Positions 10,381 through 19,839 of a stretch of 64,000 nucleotides of DNA are shown in pieces. The DNA is taken from positions 62,001 to 126,000 of the forward strand of contig NZ_QKMF01000001.1 of NCBI RefSeq assembly GCF_003208435.1, read 5' to 3'. The translations under genes were made by a program, and so were the position numbers. The stretch is from Pelagimonas varians (lineage in GTDB: Bacteria; Pseudomonadota; Alphaproteobacteria; Rhodobacterales; Rhodobacteraceae). The stretch's first letter is position 1; every line of letters starts with the position of its first letter. The notes under the pieces were generated by a model. That model saw only the letters and a list, made by a program, of their open reading frames with translations. It was not told the origin of the DNA and ran no database searches.

Positions 10381-11273
10381 TCTTCGGCCTTTTCAAGTTG
10401 TTTAGCTTCCCAATCGGCATATGTTTGTCCGCTTGGTAATTTCCAACCTTTCCGCCCATTAGCGGAACGACCGGCTGCAATTGAGGCGGCTGCAGAAGGG
10501 CTGGTGAAAGCAACGTCTTCGGTTAGTATGCCTGCCTGACCGTCCTTACGAATGGTTCCGTTTGCGACGAGCTCGTCGTGTAACTTCCAGTAGTAAGTCT
10601 TTGGTTGGCGGTCACCGGCCCATTCAGAACGAACCCTAGACCCTTTTCGCATCACGAGTTCGTCCTCAACTTGGATAGCAGTTGCACAAACGTTGTTGCG
10701 TTGAACAGTAAATTCAAAAATGAGTTCACTTTTCGTAATTGGTGTTTCGATCTGATGTGGGGATAGAGTGCGTTTTCGAGACTGAAACAGATCCACTCGA
10801 ATGGCCGGCAACACCATATGAAGCGTTTCTAGAAAACTCTCCATATTCGCGGTGGCAGCTTCGTTCAGGCTGGCCCGTGTCGGGATGTTGCCATTTTCCA
10901 AACGCATGACACCGGCATCTTTGGCGATTTCAACCAAGCGGCTTTCCAGATACTTCACGTGGGCTTTGTGCAAACCGTCGCCGGCTGTCGTAACCAGCAC
11001 TACCTCGTCCCACCAATCTTTTTGGCTGGCGTGTTGGCGCAGCCGGTCGGCCATGTTTTCTGCCTCACCGATATAGGCCAGTGATCCGCTTTCATCTTGC
11101 CCCAGCAAGACGTAAACGCCGGTTTGTTTGGCCTCTGGGCGGCGCAGGCCGTCCGGCAGCCGGATCTTTGGGATACGCAAAACATGACCGGTCCAATTGA
11201 ACACTTCGGCCGTCAGCATCCCGTCGGGGCGGCCGTCTACAAAGTAGAGTTCAAGTGACCGGCCCTTGTTCAT
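10377..11273 (-). CDS. GIY-YIG nuclease-domain protein with C-terminal DUF4357
   Basis: The 298-residue protein has a GIY-YIG endonuclease domain at about residues 48-145. Visible hallmarks are GVYVLL for the GIY strand, AYIGEAENM for the YIG strand, an Arg-containing helix (DRLRQH) and the metal-binding Glu in LESRLVEIA. The C-terminus (about 245-295) resembles DUF4357, with [20 protein letters not shown]. The protein is probably a DNA-cleaving or DNA-binding enzyme; its substrate is unknown. It sits between moaC and moeA, which are usually adjacent in relatives, and overlaps both by ATGA. The 3' half looks more AT-rich than its neighbours, which suggests acquisition. Confidence 0.88.
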   Translation of the reverse strand: MNKGRSLELYFVDGRPDGMLTAEVFNWTGHVLRIPKIRLPDGLRRPEAKQTGVYVLLGQDESGSLAYIGEAENMADRLRQHASQKDWWDEVVLVTTAGDGLHKAHVKYLESRLVEIAKDAGVMRLENGNIPTRASLNEAATANMESFLETLHMVLPAIRVDLFQSRKRTLSPHQIETPITKSELIFEFTVQRNNVCATAIQVEDELVMRKGSRVRSEWAGDRQPKTYYWKLHDELVANGTIRKDGQAGILTEDVAFTSPSAAASIAAGRSANGRKGWKLPSGQTYADWEAKQLEKAEE

Positions 11274-11746
11274 GAGGCTTCGTAGCGTCCTGATTTACCG
11301 CCGTCTTTCAAGATCACGCGGGTGCCGCCGATCTCCATGGCTTTGTCCACGGCTTTGACCATGTCGTAGACCGTCAGGGCTGCGACGGACACAGCGGTCA
11401 GCGCTTCCATTTCGACGCCGGTTTGGCCGGTGGTTTTGACCGTCGCCTCGATCCGCAATCCGGGCAGGTCGGGGTCTTGGGTCAAATCGACGGTTACCTT
11501 TGTGACGGGCAGGGGGTGGCACAGTGGGATCAGTTCGGGTGTCTTTTTGGCCCCCATTATGCCAGCCAGACGCGCGACACCAATGACGTCGCCCTTCTTG
11601 GCGCGTCCTTCGGTGATCAACGCAAAAGTTTCGGGGGCCATTTTGACCCAGCCTTCGGCAGTGGCCACACGTGATGTCACGGCTTTTTCCGAGACATCAA
11701 CCATATGGGCGTGGCCTTGGTCGTTGAAATGGGTCAGATCGCTCAT
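11270..11746 (-). CDS. moaC: Cyclic pyranopterin monophosphate synthase MoaC
   Basis: MoaC, acting after MoaA, makes cyclic pyranopterin monophosphate from the cyclic GTP derivative, the first stage of molybdenum cofactor synthesis. The 158-residue protein carries the conserved [13 protein letters not shown] block and the [23 protein letters not shown] run, including catalytic lysine and histidine positions of the family. The ATG at 11746 has AAAGGA upstream; an in-frame start 60 bases further out has no ribosome site. It follows trpC by ten bases and overlaps the GIY-YIG gene start by ATGA. Confidence 0.96.
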   Translation of the reverse strand: MSDLTHFNDQGHAHMVDVSEKAVTSRVATAEGWVKMAPETFALITEGRAKKGDVIGVARLAGIMGAKKTPELIPLCHPLPVTKVTVDLTQDPDLPGLRIEATVKTTGQTGVEMEALTAVSVAALTVYDMVKAVDKAMEIGGTRVILKDGGKSGRYEAS

Positions 11747-11756
11747 GGTGTTTCCT

Positions 11757-12560
11757 TTACGCGGGCACCGGATTGGCCAGAAGGGTTTGGGTGGCGGCGC
11801 GCACATCGTCTTGGCGCATCAGGCTTTCACCAATCAAAAAGGCACGGGCACCGTATCCAGCCATGTCAGCCAGATCTTCGGGTGTGTTTAGCCCGCTTTC
11901 CGAGATCAAGAAACGCCCCTTTGGTAGGCCTTGCGACAGCACGCGCGTGGTATCCAGCGAGGTTTCAAAGGTTTTCAGGTTGCGATTGTTGACACCGATC
12001 AGCTTTGATTTCAGCTTTAATGCGCGCTCCAACTCGTCTGCATCATGCACTTCGATAAGGGCGTCCATGCCCCAGCCGAATGCAGCGTCTTCCAGCTCGG
12101 ACGCTTGGGTGTCTGAAACGGAGGCCATGATGATCAAAATGCAATCTGCGTTCAGCGCGCGGGCCTCAGTGACCTGATATGTGTCATACATAAAGTCCTT
12201 GCGCAGAGCTGGCATATTGGTGGCGGCGCGGGCGGCCACCAAAAACTCTTTGGCCCCTTGGAATGACGGGGTATCGGTCAAAACGGACAGGCAAGTCGCG
12301 CCGCCGTCTTCATAAGCTTTGGCCAGTTTAGCCGGTTCAAAATCCGCGCGGATCAATCCCTTGGAGGGAGAGGCTTTTTTGATTTCGGAAATCAACCCAT
12401 AGCCGGATTGCGCCGCGGTTATCAGCGCCTCGGCAAAGGGGCGGATCGGATCGGCGGATTTTGCGGCGGCTTCGATTTCGGCCAATGGGCGGGCCGCTTT
12501 GTCGGCGGCCACTTCTTCAAGCTTATAGGCTTTGATCTTGTCGAGGATGGTCGTCGTCAT
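11757..12560 (-). CDS. trpC: Indole-3-glycerol phosphate synthase
   Basis: TrpC closes the indole ring, converting carboxyphenylaminodeoxyribulose phosphate to indole-3-glycerol phosphate. The 267-residue TIM-barrel protein has the signature [12 protein letters not shown] (about 59-70), with the catalytic lysine, plus [22 protein letters not shown] and [11 protein letters not shown]. It is monofunctional, with no PRAI domain fused. The ATG overlaps the stop of ung as ATGA, so ung, trpC and moaC form one coupled unit downstream of trpGD. Confidence 0.97.
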   Translation of the reverse strand: MTTTILDKIKAYKLEEVAADKAARPLAEIEAAAKSADPIRPFAEALITAAQSGYGLISEIKKASPSKGLIRADFEPAKLAKAYEDGGATCLSVLTDTPSFQGAKEFLVAARAATNMPALRKDFMYDTYQVTEARALNADCILIIMASVSDTQASELEDAAFGWGMDALIEVHDADELERALKLKSKLIGVNNRNLKTFETSLDTTRVLSQGLPKGRFLISESGLNTPEDLADMAGYGARAFLIGESLMRQDDVRAATQTLLANPVPA

Positions 12561-13204
12561 GCGTCTGTCCAGTTAATTTCAGTGTCTCCATTGGCTTTAA
12601 GCCACGCGTTGACCTTCGAAAAGGGGCGAGAGCCGAAAAAGCCGCGGCGGGCTGACAATGGCGAGGGATGTGCGGTTTTTAAGATGAAATGGTGCTTGCC
12701 GTGGATATGAGGCACAAAGCCCTGTGCGTGATTGCCCCACAAGACAAAGGCGCGCGGTTTGGTGGACAGCTCGGTTAGGACTTGTTCAGTGAGTTTGGAC
12801 CAGCCAAGGTTTTTATGCGCATTGGCTTCGCCCGCTGGAACCGTCAGGGCTGAATTGAGCAGCAATACACCTTGGGCGGCCCAGCTGCGCAGATCTCCGG
12901 TTGTCGGAGCGGTTCCCAAGTCTTCGGCCATTTCCTGGTAAATGTTTTTCAGGCTGCGCGGCAAAGCAACGCCGGGTTCTACGGAAAATGCCAATCCATG
13001 CGCATGGCCGGGGGTCGGGTAGGGGTCCTGGCCCAAAATGACCACGCGGGTTGTGTCGGGTGAACACGCGTCCAATGCAGCAAATATTTGGCGTTCCGGT
13101 GGCAGGATGAGGCGCTGTTCCCCGGCAAGTTTGGTGGTGATTGCGGGAAGAGTGTCTTTGAAAAACGGCAGGTGGGTCCAAGCGGCGGGCGGGGTAAGGG
13201 GCAT
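12557..13204 (-). CDS. ung: Uracil-DNA glycosylase (family 1)
   Basis: Ung removes uracil from DNA in base-excision repair. The 215-residue protein has the catalytic water-activating Asp60 in [19 protein letters not shown], the Ser/Pro-rich loop, LLLNSALTV with the uracil-binding Asn117, and the catalytic His179 in [16 protein letters not shown]. Length is normal. The gene lies between trpD and trpC, with 141 bases to trpD and an ATGA overlap with trpC. Its placement inside the trp operon is unusual and may reflect insertion, but the codon use looks like that of its neighbours. Confidence 0.96.
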   Translation of the reverse strand: MPLTPPAAWTHLPFFKDTLPAITTKLAGEQRLILPPERQIFAALDACSPDTTRVVILGQDPYPTPGHAHGLAFSVEPGVALPRSLKNIYQEMAEDLGTAPTTGDLRSWAAQGVLLLNSALTVPAGEANAHKNLGWSKLTEQVLTELSTKPRAFVLWGNHAQGFVPHIHGKHHFILKTAHPSPLSARRGFFGSRPFSKVNAWLKANGDTEINWTDA

Positions 13205-13345
13205 GGATTTTCCCTGTTGTCTGCGGTTTCGTTTTTGGCCGAATTCAGGCGGAATTGGCGGCGGGGAATGGGGGCTCTGCCCCCGTCCTTGCGGACTCCC
13301 CCGGGATTTTTGGGGACAGAAGAAACCGGATGCGGCCCTTCTGTT

Positions 13346-14371
13346 TTATGTGCTGGTCGTTTGTGTGGCCTTTGCCAGTGCTTCGATTTTAGCCAGGGCG
13401 GCACCGCTGTCGATGCTGGCACGTGCCATTTCGACACCGATGCGCAGGTCGTCGGCCTTGCCGGCAACGGTTAGGGCGGCGGCTGAATTAAGCAGGACGG
13501 CATCGCGATAGGCATTTTTTGCGCCGTTTAATATGGCGCGGAAAGCCATTGCGTTTTCTTCTGGTGTACCGCCAAGGATATCTTCGAAGGGGTGTACGGG
13601 CAGCCCTGCGTCTTCGGGATGCACTTCGGCCTCTTTGATTGATCCGTCTTCTTCGAGAGCTGCAACCCAAGAGATGCCGGAAATCGCCAACTCGTCAGTG
13701 CCATCGGACCCGTGGACCAACCATGCCCGTTCTGATCCGAGCTGGCCAAGTGTTTCGGCCATGGGGCGAATCAAATCACGGGTGAAAGCCCCGGTCAGCT
13801 GACGTTTTGCGCCAGCCGGGTTGGTCAATGGCCCGAGAATATTGAAAATTGTCCGTGTGCCCAGTTCCATTCGAACCGGCATGACGTGTTTCATGGCCGG
13901 ATGGTGCATCGGAGCCATCATGAAACAAATGCCAACCTCGGCCAGCGCTTTTTCGACGGCTTCGGCCCCGATCATCACGTTGATGCCCATCTGGCCCAAG
14001 GCATCAGCCGCGCCGGATTTCGAAGACAGATTGCGGTTGCCGTGTTTGGCGACAACCTGACCTGCGCCCGCCACAACAAAGGCGGTGGCGGTTGAAATGT
14101 TCAAGGTGCCTTTGCCATCGCCGCCGGTGCCGACAATGTCCATCGCGCCGGCGGGGGCTTTAACCGCGTTGCATTTGGCGCGCATCACAGCGGCGGCAGC
14201 GGAATATTCATCAACGGTTTCGCCGCGGGTGCGCAGCGCCATCAACAGACCTGCAATTTGGGCTGGTGTCGCGTCGCCGTCAAACAAGACGGTAAAGGCT
14301 TGTTCCGCCTCGCTGCGGGTCAAAGGGCGGTCGGCCGCGGTGCCAATCAGCGGTTTTAAAAGATCGCTCAT
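13346..14371 (-). CDS. trpD: Anthranilate phosphoribosyltransferase
   Basis: TrpD joins anthranilate and PRPP in the second step of tryptophan synthesis. The 341-residue protein shows the glycine-rich PRPP-binding block [16 protein letters not shown], the [15 protein letters not shown] motif, and [17 protein letters not shown], which leads into the conserved [11 protein letters not shown]. Length and order match the family. Its ATG overlaps the trpG stop by four bases (ATGA). Confidence 0.97.
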   Translation of the reverse strand: MSDLLKPLIGTAADRPLTRSEAEQAFTVLFDGDATPAQIAGLLMALRTRGETVDEYSAAAAVMRAKCNAVKAPAGAMDIVGTGGDGKGTLNISTATAFVVAGAGQVVAKHGNRNLSSKSGAADALGQMGINVMIGAEAVEKALAEVGICFMMAPMHHPAMKHVMPVRMELGTRTIFNILGPLTNPAGAKRQLTGAFTRDLIRPMAETLGQLGSERAWLVHGSDGTDELAISGISWVAALEEDGSIKEAEVHPEDAGLPVHPFEDILGGTPEENAMAFRAILNGAKNAYRDAVLLNSAAALTVAGKADDLRIGVEMARASIDSGAALAKIEALAKATQTTST

Positions 14372-14949
14372 GCCGGTTCCTTGGTCAGATCGAGAAAGTT
14401 TTGCAGCATTGCGTGGCCATGTTCGGACCGGATCGATTCGGGGTGGAACTGGACGCCCTGAATGGGCAGGCTTTCGTGTTGCAGGCCCATGATGGTCCCG
14501 TCTTCCAGCTCTGCTGTGACTTGCAAGCAGGACGGCAGATCATCGCGGCGCACGACCAATGAGTGATAGCGTGTGCCCAAGAGAGGTGAGGGCAGGCCTT
14601 TGAACACGCCTTTGCCTGTATGGCGGATTTCGCCCATTTTGCCGTGCACAATTTCATCGTGGCGCACGACCGTACCGCCAAAGGCCTGACCGATGGTCTG
14701 ATGGCCAAGGCACACACCCATCAGAGGGGTGCGGGTTTCGGCTGCGGCTTGGGTCAGTTCGAGACAAATACCAGCTTGGTCAGGGTCACACGGACCGGGG
14801 GACAGCAAGATCGACGATGGTTTTAACGCCATCGCATCTTGCACAGTCAGGCTGTCATTGCGGTGAACAGCAACATCTGCGCCCAATTCACCCAAGTAGT
14901 GAACAAGGTTGTAGGTGAAGCTGTCATAGTTATCTATCAGAAGAAGCAT
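14368..14949 (-). CDS. trpG: Anthranilate synthase glutamine amidotransferase subunit
   Basis: TrpG releases ammonia from glutamine for the TrpE anthranilate synthase subunit. The 193-residue class I amidotransferase begins [20 protein letters not shown] and has the nucleophile Cys80 in [15 protein letters not shown]. The His-Glu pair of the triad is in [12 protein letters not shown] near the C-terminus. No trpE is seen in the window; the trpG promoter would lie in the 133-base divergent gap before 15083. Some PabA-type proteins look similar, but the trpD-trpC context supports TrpG. Confidence 0.95.
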   Translation of the reverse strand: MLLLIDNYDSFTYNLVHYLGELGADVAVHRNDSLTVQDAMALKPSSILLSPGPCDPDQAGICLELTQAAAETRTPLMGVCLGHQTIGQAFGGTVVRHDEIVHGKMGEIRHTGKGVFKGLPSPLLGTRYHSLVVRRDDLPSCLQVTAELEDGTIMGLQHESLPIQGVQFHPESIRSEHGHAMLQNFLDLTKEPA

Positions 14950-15082
14950 CGAATTACGCTCTTATGGCTGGCGGCGGGCCGCTTGGTCGCGGTATACATG
15001 CACAGGCAGGCCAACCGGCGTCAAGAGGTGCAGGACGGCAAGAGCAGGCGCAAAGCGCCGCAAAACGGGTGAGGACGAGCAC

Positions 15083-16720
15083 ATGGCACGTGGTTTCTTA
15101 GGCGGAGCGATCTGGGGTGTGGTGATTTCCGGCGTAGGTGCCGGAGCACTGTCTGTGGCGATGGGCCCAGCCGATCGGGATCGGTTCGCCGCTGTTGGGC
15201 AAGACAATATCCCGCTTGTGGCCGAGGATTTGGTGCAAGCGCCCGAACCTTCGCAAATCCCTGAAATGCCTGTGGAACCCGAAACGCCAAAGGCATCAAC
15301 GGTGCCGTCAGAGCCGGATGCCGAACCGATTTCCGAGCCGGAACCCGAGCCAGAACCCGAACGAGAACCCGAGCCAGAGCCGGAAACTTCGGCAGCTGAA
15401 CCCGCTATAGACCCGGCCAAACCGGGCCGCCGCCCCAATCCGGAAACCGCATTTGAGACACCTCAAGCGCCGGGCGGTGCTTTGGATGCACCGCAAGCTC
15501 CCTTTGCCGTGGGAGCCGACACCGCTTTGCCAGTTCCACCAACCGTTGGCGGCGCGCCTGTTGCGCCCGCCGGGGCGGAGCCTTCCTCGGAGGGCGCACA
15601 GGTGACTGTGGCCACCGATGCACCGGTTTTGCCCGCGGCGCAATCAGCGGTTCCCGGAGCACCTGAACCCGAAACATCGCTTGATATTTCGACCGAACCC
15701 GCACAGCCACCGCTTCCTGCGATATCGGCCGAAGAAACCGCATTGATCACTGAAGAAGCGCCAATTCCGGATAACGCGCTGGTCGCGTTGATTCCGCAAG
15801 AGGCTGAGGAAGAGCCCGTCCGACAAGAGACGGCTGTTGTTCCCGAACCTGTTCCTGCACCGCAACCTGCGCCGATTGCAATCGTGCAGCCCACCCCTGA
15901 GGCCGATCCGGATCGCCCTGCCATCGGCAAGCCCGCCGGATCGCTTTTGGACCGGACACAAGCCGTGCCTGCATCGCGGCTACCGCGATTGGGAAGCGAA
16001 GCAGATCAACCGCTTGAGAGCGCCGAATTATCGGGTACGCCATTGGTGCAGTTCGCAGTGAAGCCTAATCCGGTGCCCGCCGCTGACGTGCCGCGCATTT
16101 CCATCATTTTGATCGATGACGCGGTGGACACTTGGGGGCCAGAAGCAATCAAAACCCTGCCTATTCCGGTCAGCATTGCCATTCCTCCCTCGCACCCCGA
16201 GGCCGCAAAAACCGCAGCAGAATACCGCCAGTTGGGCTTTGAAGTCTTAGCGATGGCAGATATTCCGCTGGGCGCGACTCCCTCGGATGTCGAAGTGACC
16301 TTGTCAGGTACTTTGCAAGCTGTGCCAGGCGCGGTTGCTGTCTTGGAAGATCCGGACGGCGGTCTGCAATCGAGCCGCGATGTGTCCAGTCAGACGGCGA
16401 CCTTTCTGGCAGCAAGTGGCCATGGTTTGGTCATGATGCCCAAAGGGTTGAACACCGCGCAGCAATTGGCGTTGAAGGCGGGTGTCCCCTCGGCCAGTCT
16501 GTTCCGTGATATGGATAATGACAACCAGGATGCTAGTGCAGTCCGTCGGGCTTTGGATCAGGCAACGTTTCGCGCCAAGCAAGAAGGGGCAGTGGTGATG
16601 TTGGGACGGTTGACAGCCAACACGCTGTCCGGTGTGATCCAATGGGGCCTGCAAGACAAAAACGCGAGCATCGCAATTGTGCCGGTTTCTACAATCTTGC
16701 AAGAGGCTGTGGCGCAGTAA
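15083..16720 (+). CDS. Divergent polysaccharide deacetylase family protein with long acidic Pro/Glu-rich region
   Basis: The 545-residue protein has an N-terminal hydrophobic segment (about 7-30, RGFLGGAIWGVVISGVGAGALSVAMG reduced to one helix). A roughly 290-residue low-complexity region rich in Pro, Glu and Ala follows, including an EPEPEPE-type run. The C-terminal domain (about 330-545) belongs to the YibQ-like divergent polysaccharide deacetylase family, with ISIILIDD, IPVSIAIPPSHP and a closing IAIVPVSTIL strand. The canonical deacetylase metal triad is not evident, as is known for this divergent family, so catalysis is uncertain. A single membrane anchor and a stretched periplasmic spacer fit an envelope or cell-wall role. 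It is transcribed divergently from trpG. Confidence 0.85.
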   Translation: MARGFLGGAIWGVVISGVGAGALSVAMGPADRDRFAAVGQDNIPLVAEDLVQAPEPSQIPEMPVEPETPKASTVPSEPDAEPISEPEPEPEPEREPEPEPETSAAEPAIDPAKPGRRPNPETAFETPQAPGGALDAPQAPFAVGADTALPVPPTVGGAPVAPAGAEPSSEGAQVTVATDAPVLPAAQSAVPGAPEPETSLDISTEPAQPPLPAISAEETALITEEAPIPDNALVALIPQEAEEEPVRQETAVVPEPVPAPQPAPIAIVQPTPEADPDRPAIGKPAGSLLDRTQAVPASRLPRLGSEADQPLESAELSGTPLVQFAVKPNPVPAADVPRISIILIDDAVDTWGPEAIKTLPIPVSIAIPPSHPEAAKTAAEYRQLGFEVLAMADIPLGATPSDVEVTLSGTLQAVPGAVAVLEDPDGGLQSSRDVSSQTATFLAASGHGLVMMPKGLNTAQQLALKAGVPSASLFRDMDNDNQDASAVRRALDQATFRAKQEGAVVMLGRLTANTLSGVIQWGLQDKNASIAIVPVSTILQEAVAQ

Positions 16721-16896
16721 CGGACAGGGAACCGTTTCAGCCATCAACAGTGTCACAGCCGTGCGCGTTCCGGAGTTTGACCAAAGTTTGGCAATCCACG
16801 GGCCTCTAAGCCGATAAAATTGTCTTTGAGTCCCCTCTTGGCAATTGAACGCAGGGTGTTAAGCTGATCGCTTTAGAAAGACTTTGGGTGGCTGAA

Positions 16897-18264
16897 ATGG
16901 CATTCTTGCGTTTGATGAGATCAGATTTTTTCACCGCTCTCGTGCCTTTTGAGGAGGTGTTTTCAAATGGGAGGCGGGCTTTGCCTGACCCGCCGACGGC
17001 AGAAGTATTTGAAATCCAGTACGATGTTTCGAGACCCGTTTTGGAAAATGATACGGATGTTCCCCCCCCTATAGAAGTGGACCTGTCTGGGATTGGGGAT
17101 GAAGAGAGGGATTTCAATCCTGCCCTCTTAGAGCCTCACTACGACGCCGATCATTTTGAATTCGTGGGCAATAGTGATGCCGATGTCCCGGCATTCTCAG
17201 GGCAGGGTGCTACCGGGCCGACAGAGCCGGACTTCACACCAGTGACCATGGTCGCCGTTTCTGGAGATGGTCGCGGTGATCCTGACCCCGAACCGGACCC
17301 AGCAGTGGTTGAAGACAATGATCCGGACCCCGCGCCGGAACCGGTTGTGCAACCAAATACGCCAGCAGCGCCGACAGACATGGGGCGCAGTTCCGGGGCC
17401 ACTGCGGGAACCCCATACGATTCGCCGCGCACTCCTGCTCCGGGGGATGACAATGCTGTATATGGCCGTGCGCCCGATGCCACACCTGAGGTCATCCCGG
17501 ATTCCGGCCCCGTCACAACTTACACCAGCGGCGGGGCTGCGGCGACATCCTATAACGTCACCATCGATTTTACCGGCACTTGGACGACACAATTGCAGGC
17601 GGCCTTTATAGACGCTGCCGACTATCTAAGTACCATCATTCTTGCCGATATTCCTGATGTGATTGTTGATGGTTTGCCCGTTGATGACATCACGATCACC
17701 GCCACGCTTGAGGCTATTGACGGCGTCGGAGGCACCCTTGGCAGTGCTGGCCCGCGCGATGTGCGCTTTGACGGGACGTATCTTGCCTCGACCGGGGCGA
17801 TGACCTTTGACAGCGCCGATGCGTCAAACCAGTTTGGTATCGGAAACTGGGAAACCATTGTCTTGCATGAAATGTTGCACGCGATGGGCTTTGGAACCTT
17901 GTGGTCCTACATGGGGCTTACCAGCGGATCGGTGGCCAGTGGCGATATGCGGTTTACCGGGGTGAATGCCTCTGAAACCTATTTGATAGAATTTCCGGGT
18001 GTCGCAGCCTCTGACCTCGGGTCGGCGCTTGGGGTGCCGATTGAAACGGATGGCGGCGCAGGAACAGCGGGCGGTCATTGGGATGAGGTGTTGTTCGATA
18101 CGGAGATTATGACCGGCTATGTCGATCCCGACAGTTTCGTTTCGGATATGACCATCGCGGCACTTGAAGACATGGGATACGACACCGTCTTCGACAACCC
18201 ATACGATGGGATAGACCTGTTTGGTCCGACACCTGCCAACCCGTTAGCAGATTTGTTTGCCTAA
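16897..18264 (+). CDS. Leishmanolysin-like zinc metallopeptidase
   Basis: This is a predicted secreted protease of about 455 residues. The zinc motif HEMLHAMGFGTLW starts at about residue 324, and the distal third zinc ligand is probably the His of GGHWDE at about 394, followed by EIMTGYVD, a pattern of the leishmanolysin-like group. The first 230 residues are acidic and Pro/Asp-rich, with no Sec signal peptide. The C-terminus is acidic and ends in LADLFA, reminiscent of type I secretion substrates; that export route is inference. The ATG at 16897 is chosen; an in-frame GTG at 16888 is also possible. No secretion genes are adjacent. Confidence 0.8.
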   Translation: MAFLRLMRSDFFTALVPFEEVFSNGRRALPDPPTAEVFEIQYDVSRPVLENDTDVPPPIEVDLSGIGDEERDFNPALLEPHYDADHFEFVGNSDADVPAFSGQGATGPTEPDFTPVTMVAVSGDGRGDPDPEPDPAVVEDNDPDPAPEPVVQPNTPAAPTDMGRSSGATAGTPYDSPRTPAPGDDNAVYGRAPDATPEVIPDSGPVTTYTSGGAAATSYNVTIDFTGTWTTQLQAAFIDAADYLSTIILADIPDVIVDGLPVDDITITATLEAIDGVGGTLGSAGPRDVRFDGTYLASTGAMTFDSADASNQFGIGNWETIVLHEMLHAMGFGTLWSYMGLTSGSVASGDMRFTGVNASETYLIEFPGVAASDLGSALGVPIETDGGAGTAGGHWDEVLFDTEIMTGYVDPDSFVSDMTIAALEDMGYDTVFDNPYDGIDLFGPTPANPLADLFA

Positions 18265-18306
18265 GCCTTTTGCGAAAAACAGGGCCGTAAACTTGGGCAT
18301 TTGGAC

Positions 18307-18948
18307 CTATGGGGCGGCCCAGCCCTCAAGCGTTGTTTCTAGATCACCGTAGCCTGTCTGGCGATGTTCAAAGCGCAGGCCCATGCGCTCAGCATGGGCA
18401 CGGGCCATTTCCACCAGAGCCGGATCATGTGTTTGAGCCAGATAAACCAAGGCTTCGTAATTTCCGAAATACATGGACAAAAGCTCCGGATGCCGATCAA
18501 GGCCCAAGGGCTTCCAAACGAAGCTGTCGAACTGGCGTACCAAAAAATCCGTCAAAAAGAAGGACGTCACTTCGCCCCTGTCTTCAAAGGCTTGCACCCC
18601 GTCAAAGAAGGCATAGCAATGCGGACCTTGGACCATTTCAACGCCAAGCTCGGCGCAGGCAGCTTGTAGCAACCCACCGGTGCCGCAATCGGCATAGACG
18701 ACATAGATTTTGGCGTATTGATCTTTGTGTTTCGCAACTGCATCGCGCACCGCATCGGTGATACGCTCGGGATGGACGTGTAAAATTGCGGGCAGGCAGG
18801 TCAGATCCAGGTGATCCCACCCGTTGCGGGCTTTGATATCAAGGATTTCGCGGGCCAATGCCCCGCAGGCCAAAAGCAAAATTTGCCCGTCGCCGTCAGG
18901 GGCCAAGCCAGTGGTCGCCAGTGTGGCGTCGTCAGCTGTGTGAGTCAT
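18307..18948 (-). CDS. DUF1638 domain protein, associated with corrinoid methyl transfer
   Basis: The protein of about 213 residues has the DUF1638 pattern: LLLACGALAREI near the N-terminus, LPAILHVHPERI, YADCGTGG with a conserved Cys, QGPHCYAFFDG with Cys/His, and FFLTDFLVRQFD. The conserved Cys and His residues suggest a metal or cofactor site. No reaction is established to my knowledge, but the family is commonly found beside corrinoid methyltransferase genes, as here. I prefer the ATG at 18948, which overlaps the end of the upstream small membrane protein; an ATG at 18960 is also possible. I infer a helper role in B12-dependent methyl transfer. Confidence 0.82.
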   Translation of the reverse strand: MTHTADDATLATTGLAPDGDGQILLLACGALAREILDIKARNGWDHLDLTCLPAILHVHPERITDAVRDAVAKHKDQYAKIYVVYADCGTGGLLQAACAELGVEMVQGPHCYAFFDGVQAFEDRGEVTSFFLTDFLVRQFDSFVWKPLGLDRHPELLSMYFGNYEALVYLAQTHDPALVEMARAHAERMGLRFEHRQTGYGDLETTLEGWAAP

Positions 18949-19105
18949 CGAAGGGGACATGCGCCAGACCCCAGCGGGCCAGCAGCGCAACAATCAAAAG
19001 GACCGGCAGAACATTCACCACACCCCAAGCTGAAACGGCCATAACGGTCACTGCAGCGGCAGCGATGACGGAGACAAGTAGTAGCGCAAAGGATGTTACA
19101 GGCAT
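18932..19105 (-). CDS. Small membrane protein, 57 residues
   Basis: Translation from ATG at 19105 gives a 57-residue protein with two predicted membrane helices (about 4-25 and 27-44) separated by a short SAWGVVN turn, then a polar tail ending FDDSHS. AAGAGGA eight bases upstream is a good ribosome site. The 3' end overlaps the start of the DUF1638 gene by 17 bases, so both are probably co-translated. I do not recognise the family. Its place suggests a membrane partner of the DUF1638 or corrinoid proteins, but this is only context. Confidence 0.7.
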   Translation of the reverse strand: MPVTSFALLLVSVIAAAAVTVMAVSAWGVVNVLPVLLIVALLARWGLAHVPFDDSHS

Positions 19106-19196
19106 TTTCGATTCCTCTTGAGGCGAGTATGTAACAGATAGATCTAAAGAAAAAGCACGTTTTCACGCCCAGTTTGTTTCCGAGGCGTTCCTCCGC

Positions 19197-19526
19197 CTAG
19201 AGACCAGATTTCCGCTTCAACTTGATGGCGGTTCCATAGGCGACAATTTCCGAGGCACCGCGGGTAATGGTCGATGTTTGAAGACGCATGCAGACAATCG
19301 CGTCGGCCCCCATGGCGTCGGCATCCGCGATCATTCGGTCCAGCGCCTGTTCGCGCGCACCTGCCATCAGGGATGAATACCCGCTCAACTCGCCTCCGAC
19401 GATGGATTTGAGCGCAGCAACGATATCGGTGCCAACGTGTTTGGCGCGCACAGTTGCACCGCGTACCATACCAAGGGTCTCAACAGTTTCATAACCGGCA
19501 ACGTGTTCAGTGGTCACAATCAGCAC
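19197..19526 (-). CDS. YbjQ/UPF0145 family protein
   Basis: The protein of about 109 residues shows the YbjQ family features: IVTTEHVAGYE at the start, LGMVRGATVRAKHVGTDI, GGELSGYSSLMAGAREQALDRM, and GADAIVCMRLQTSTI near the end. The structure is a pentameric ring in known members; the function is unknown, although heavy-metal binding has been proposed. The GTG at 19526 has GGAG six bases upstream. A TTG at 19532 would give a TTGA overlap with the upstream membrane protein, but then GGAG is too close. It is coupled to the 71-residue gene before it. Confidence 0.85.
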   Translation of the reverse strand: MLIVTTEHVAGYETVETLGMVRGATVRAKHVGTDIVAALKSIVGGELSGYSSLMAGAREQALDRMIADADAMGADAIVCMRLQTSTITRGASEIVAYGTAIKLKRKSGL

Positions 19527-19528
19527 AC

Positions 19529-19744
19529 TCAATACTCCATTTTGTCGTAGTGGTCGTCGTCTTCGCTGTTAAGCCGGTCTTGGATGACGCGATAAACGAC
19601 ATAGGCTGCGATGGCGGCGGGGATCAAGGCAAGCCAGGCAAAGGGAATGGATATTGCCGCAAGGATCAACGTGGTGATCCAAAAGGTGGCGACTGCGCCA
19701 GCCAGACAACACACAACAATCAGTACAAATCTATCTAGTTTCAT
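19529..19744 (-). CDS. Small two-helix membrane protein, 71 residues
   Basis: The protein has two hydrophobic helices (about 6-27 and 30-51) and a charged cytoplasmic-type tail with DRLNSEDDDHYDKMEY. A strong AAGGGAGA ribosome site precedes the ATG. It is immediately followed by the YbjQ gene, so the two are likely co-expressed and might interact. I do not recognise a named family. Confidence 0.7.
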   Translation of the reverse strand: MKLDRFVLIVVCCLAGAVATFWITTLILAAISIPFAWLALIPAAIAAYVVYRVIQDRLNSEDDDHYDKMEY

Positions 19745-19783
19745 CCGGCTCTCCCTTACTTAAACATAGGGCGGTTATGAGAT

Positions 19784-19814
19784 AAAAAAAGACCCCGGCG
19801 ATGTGCCAGGGTCT
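19784..19814 (-). terminator. Rho-independent terminator of the corrinoid protein gene
   Basis: On the minus strand AGACCC-TGGC pairs with GCC-GGGGTCT around a short loop, and seven T residues follow. It lies 26 bases after the corrinoid-protein stop, so the genes further down (19744 and on) need their own promoter. Confidence 0.85.
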
Positions 19815-19839
19815 GATCGTTTGCCATGGGCTGCGGGAT

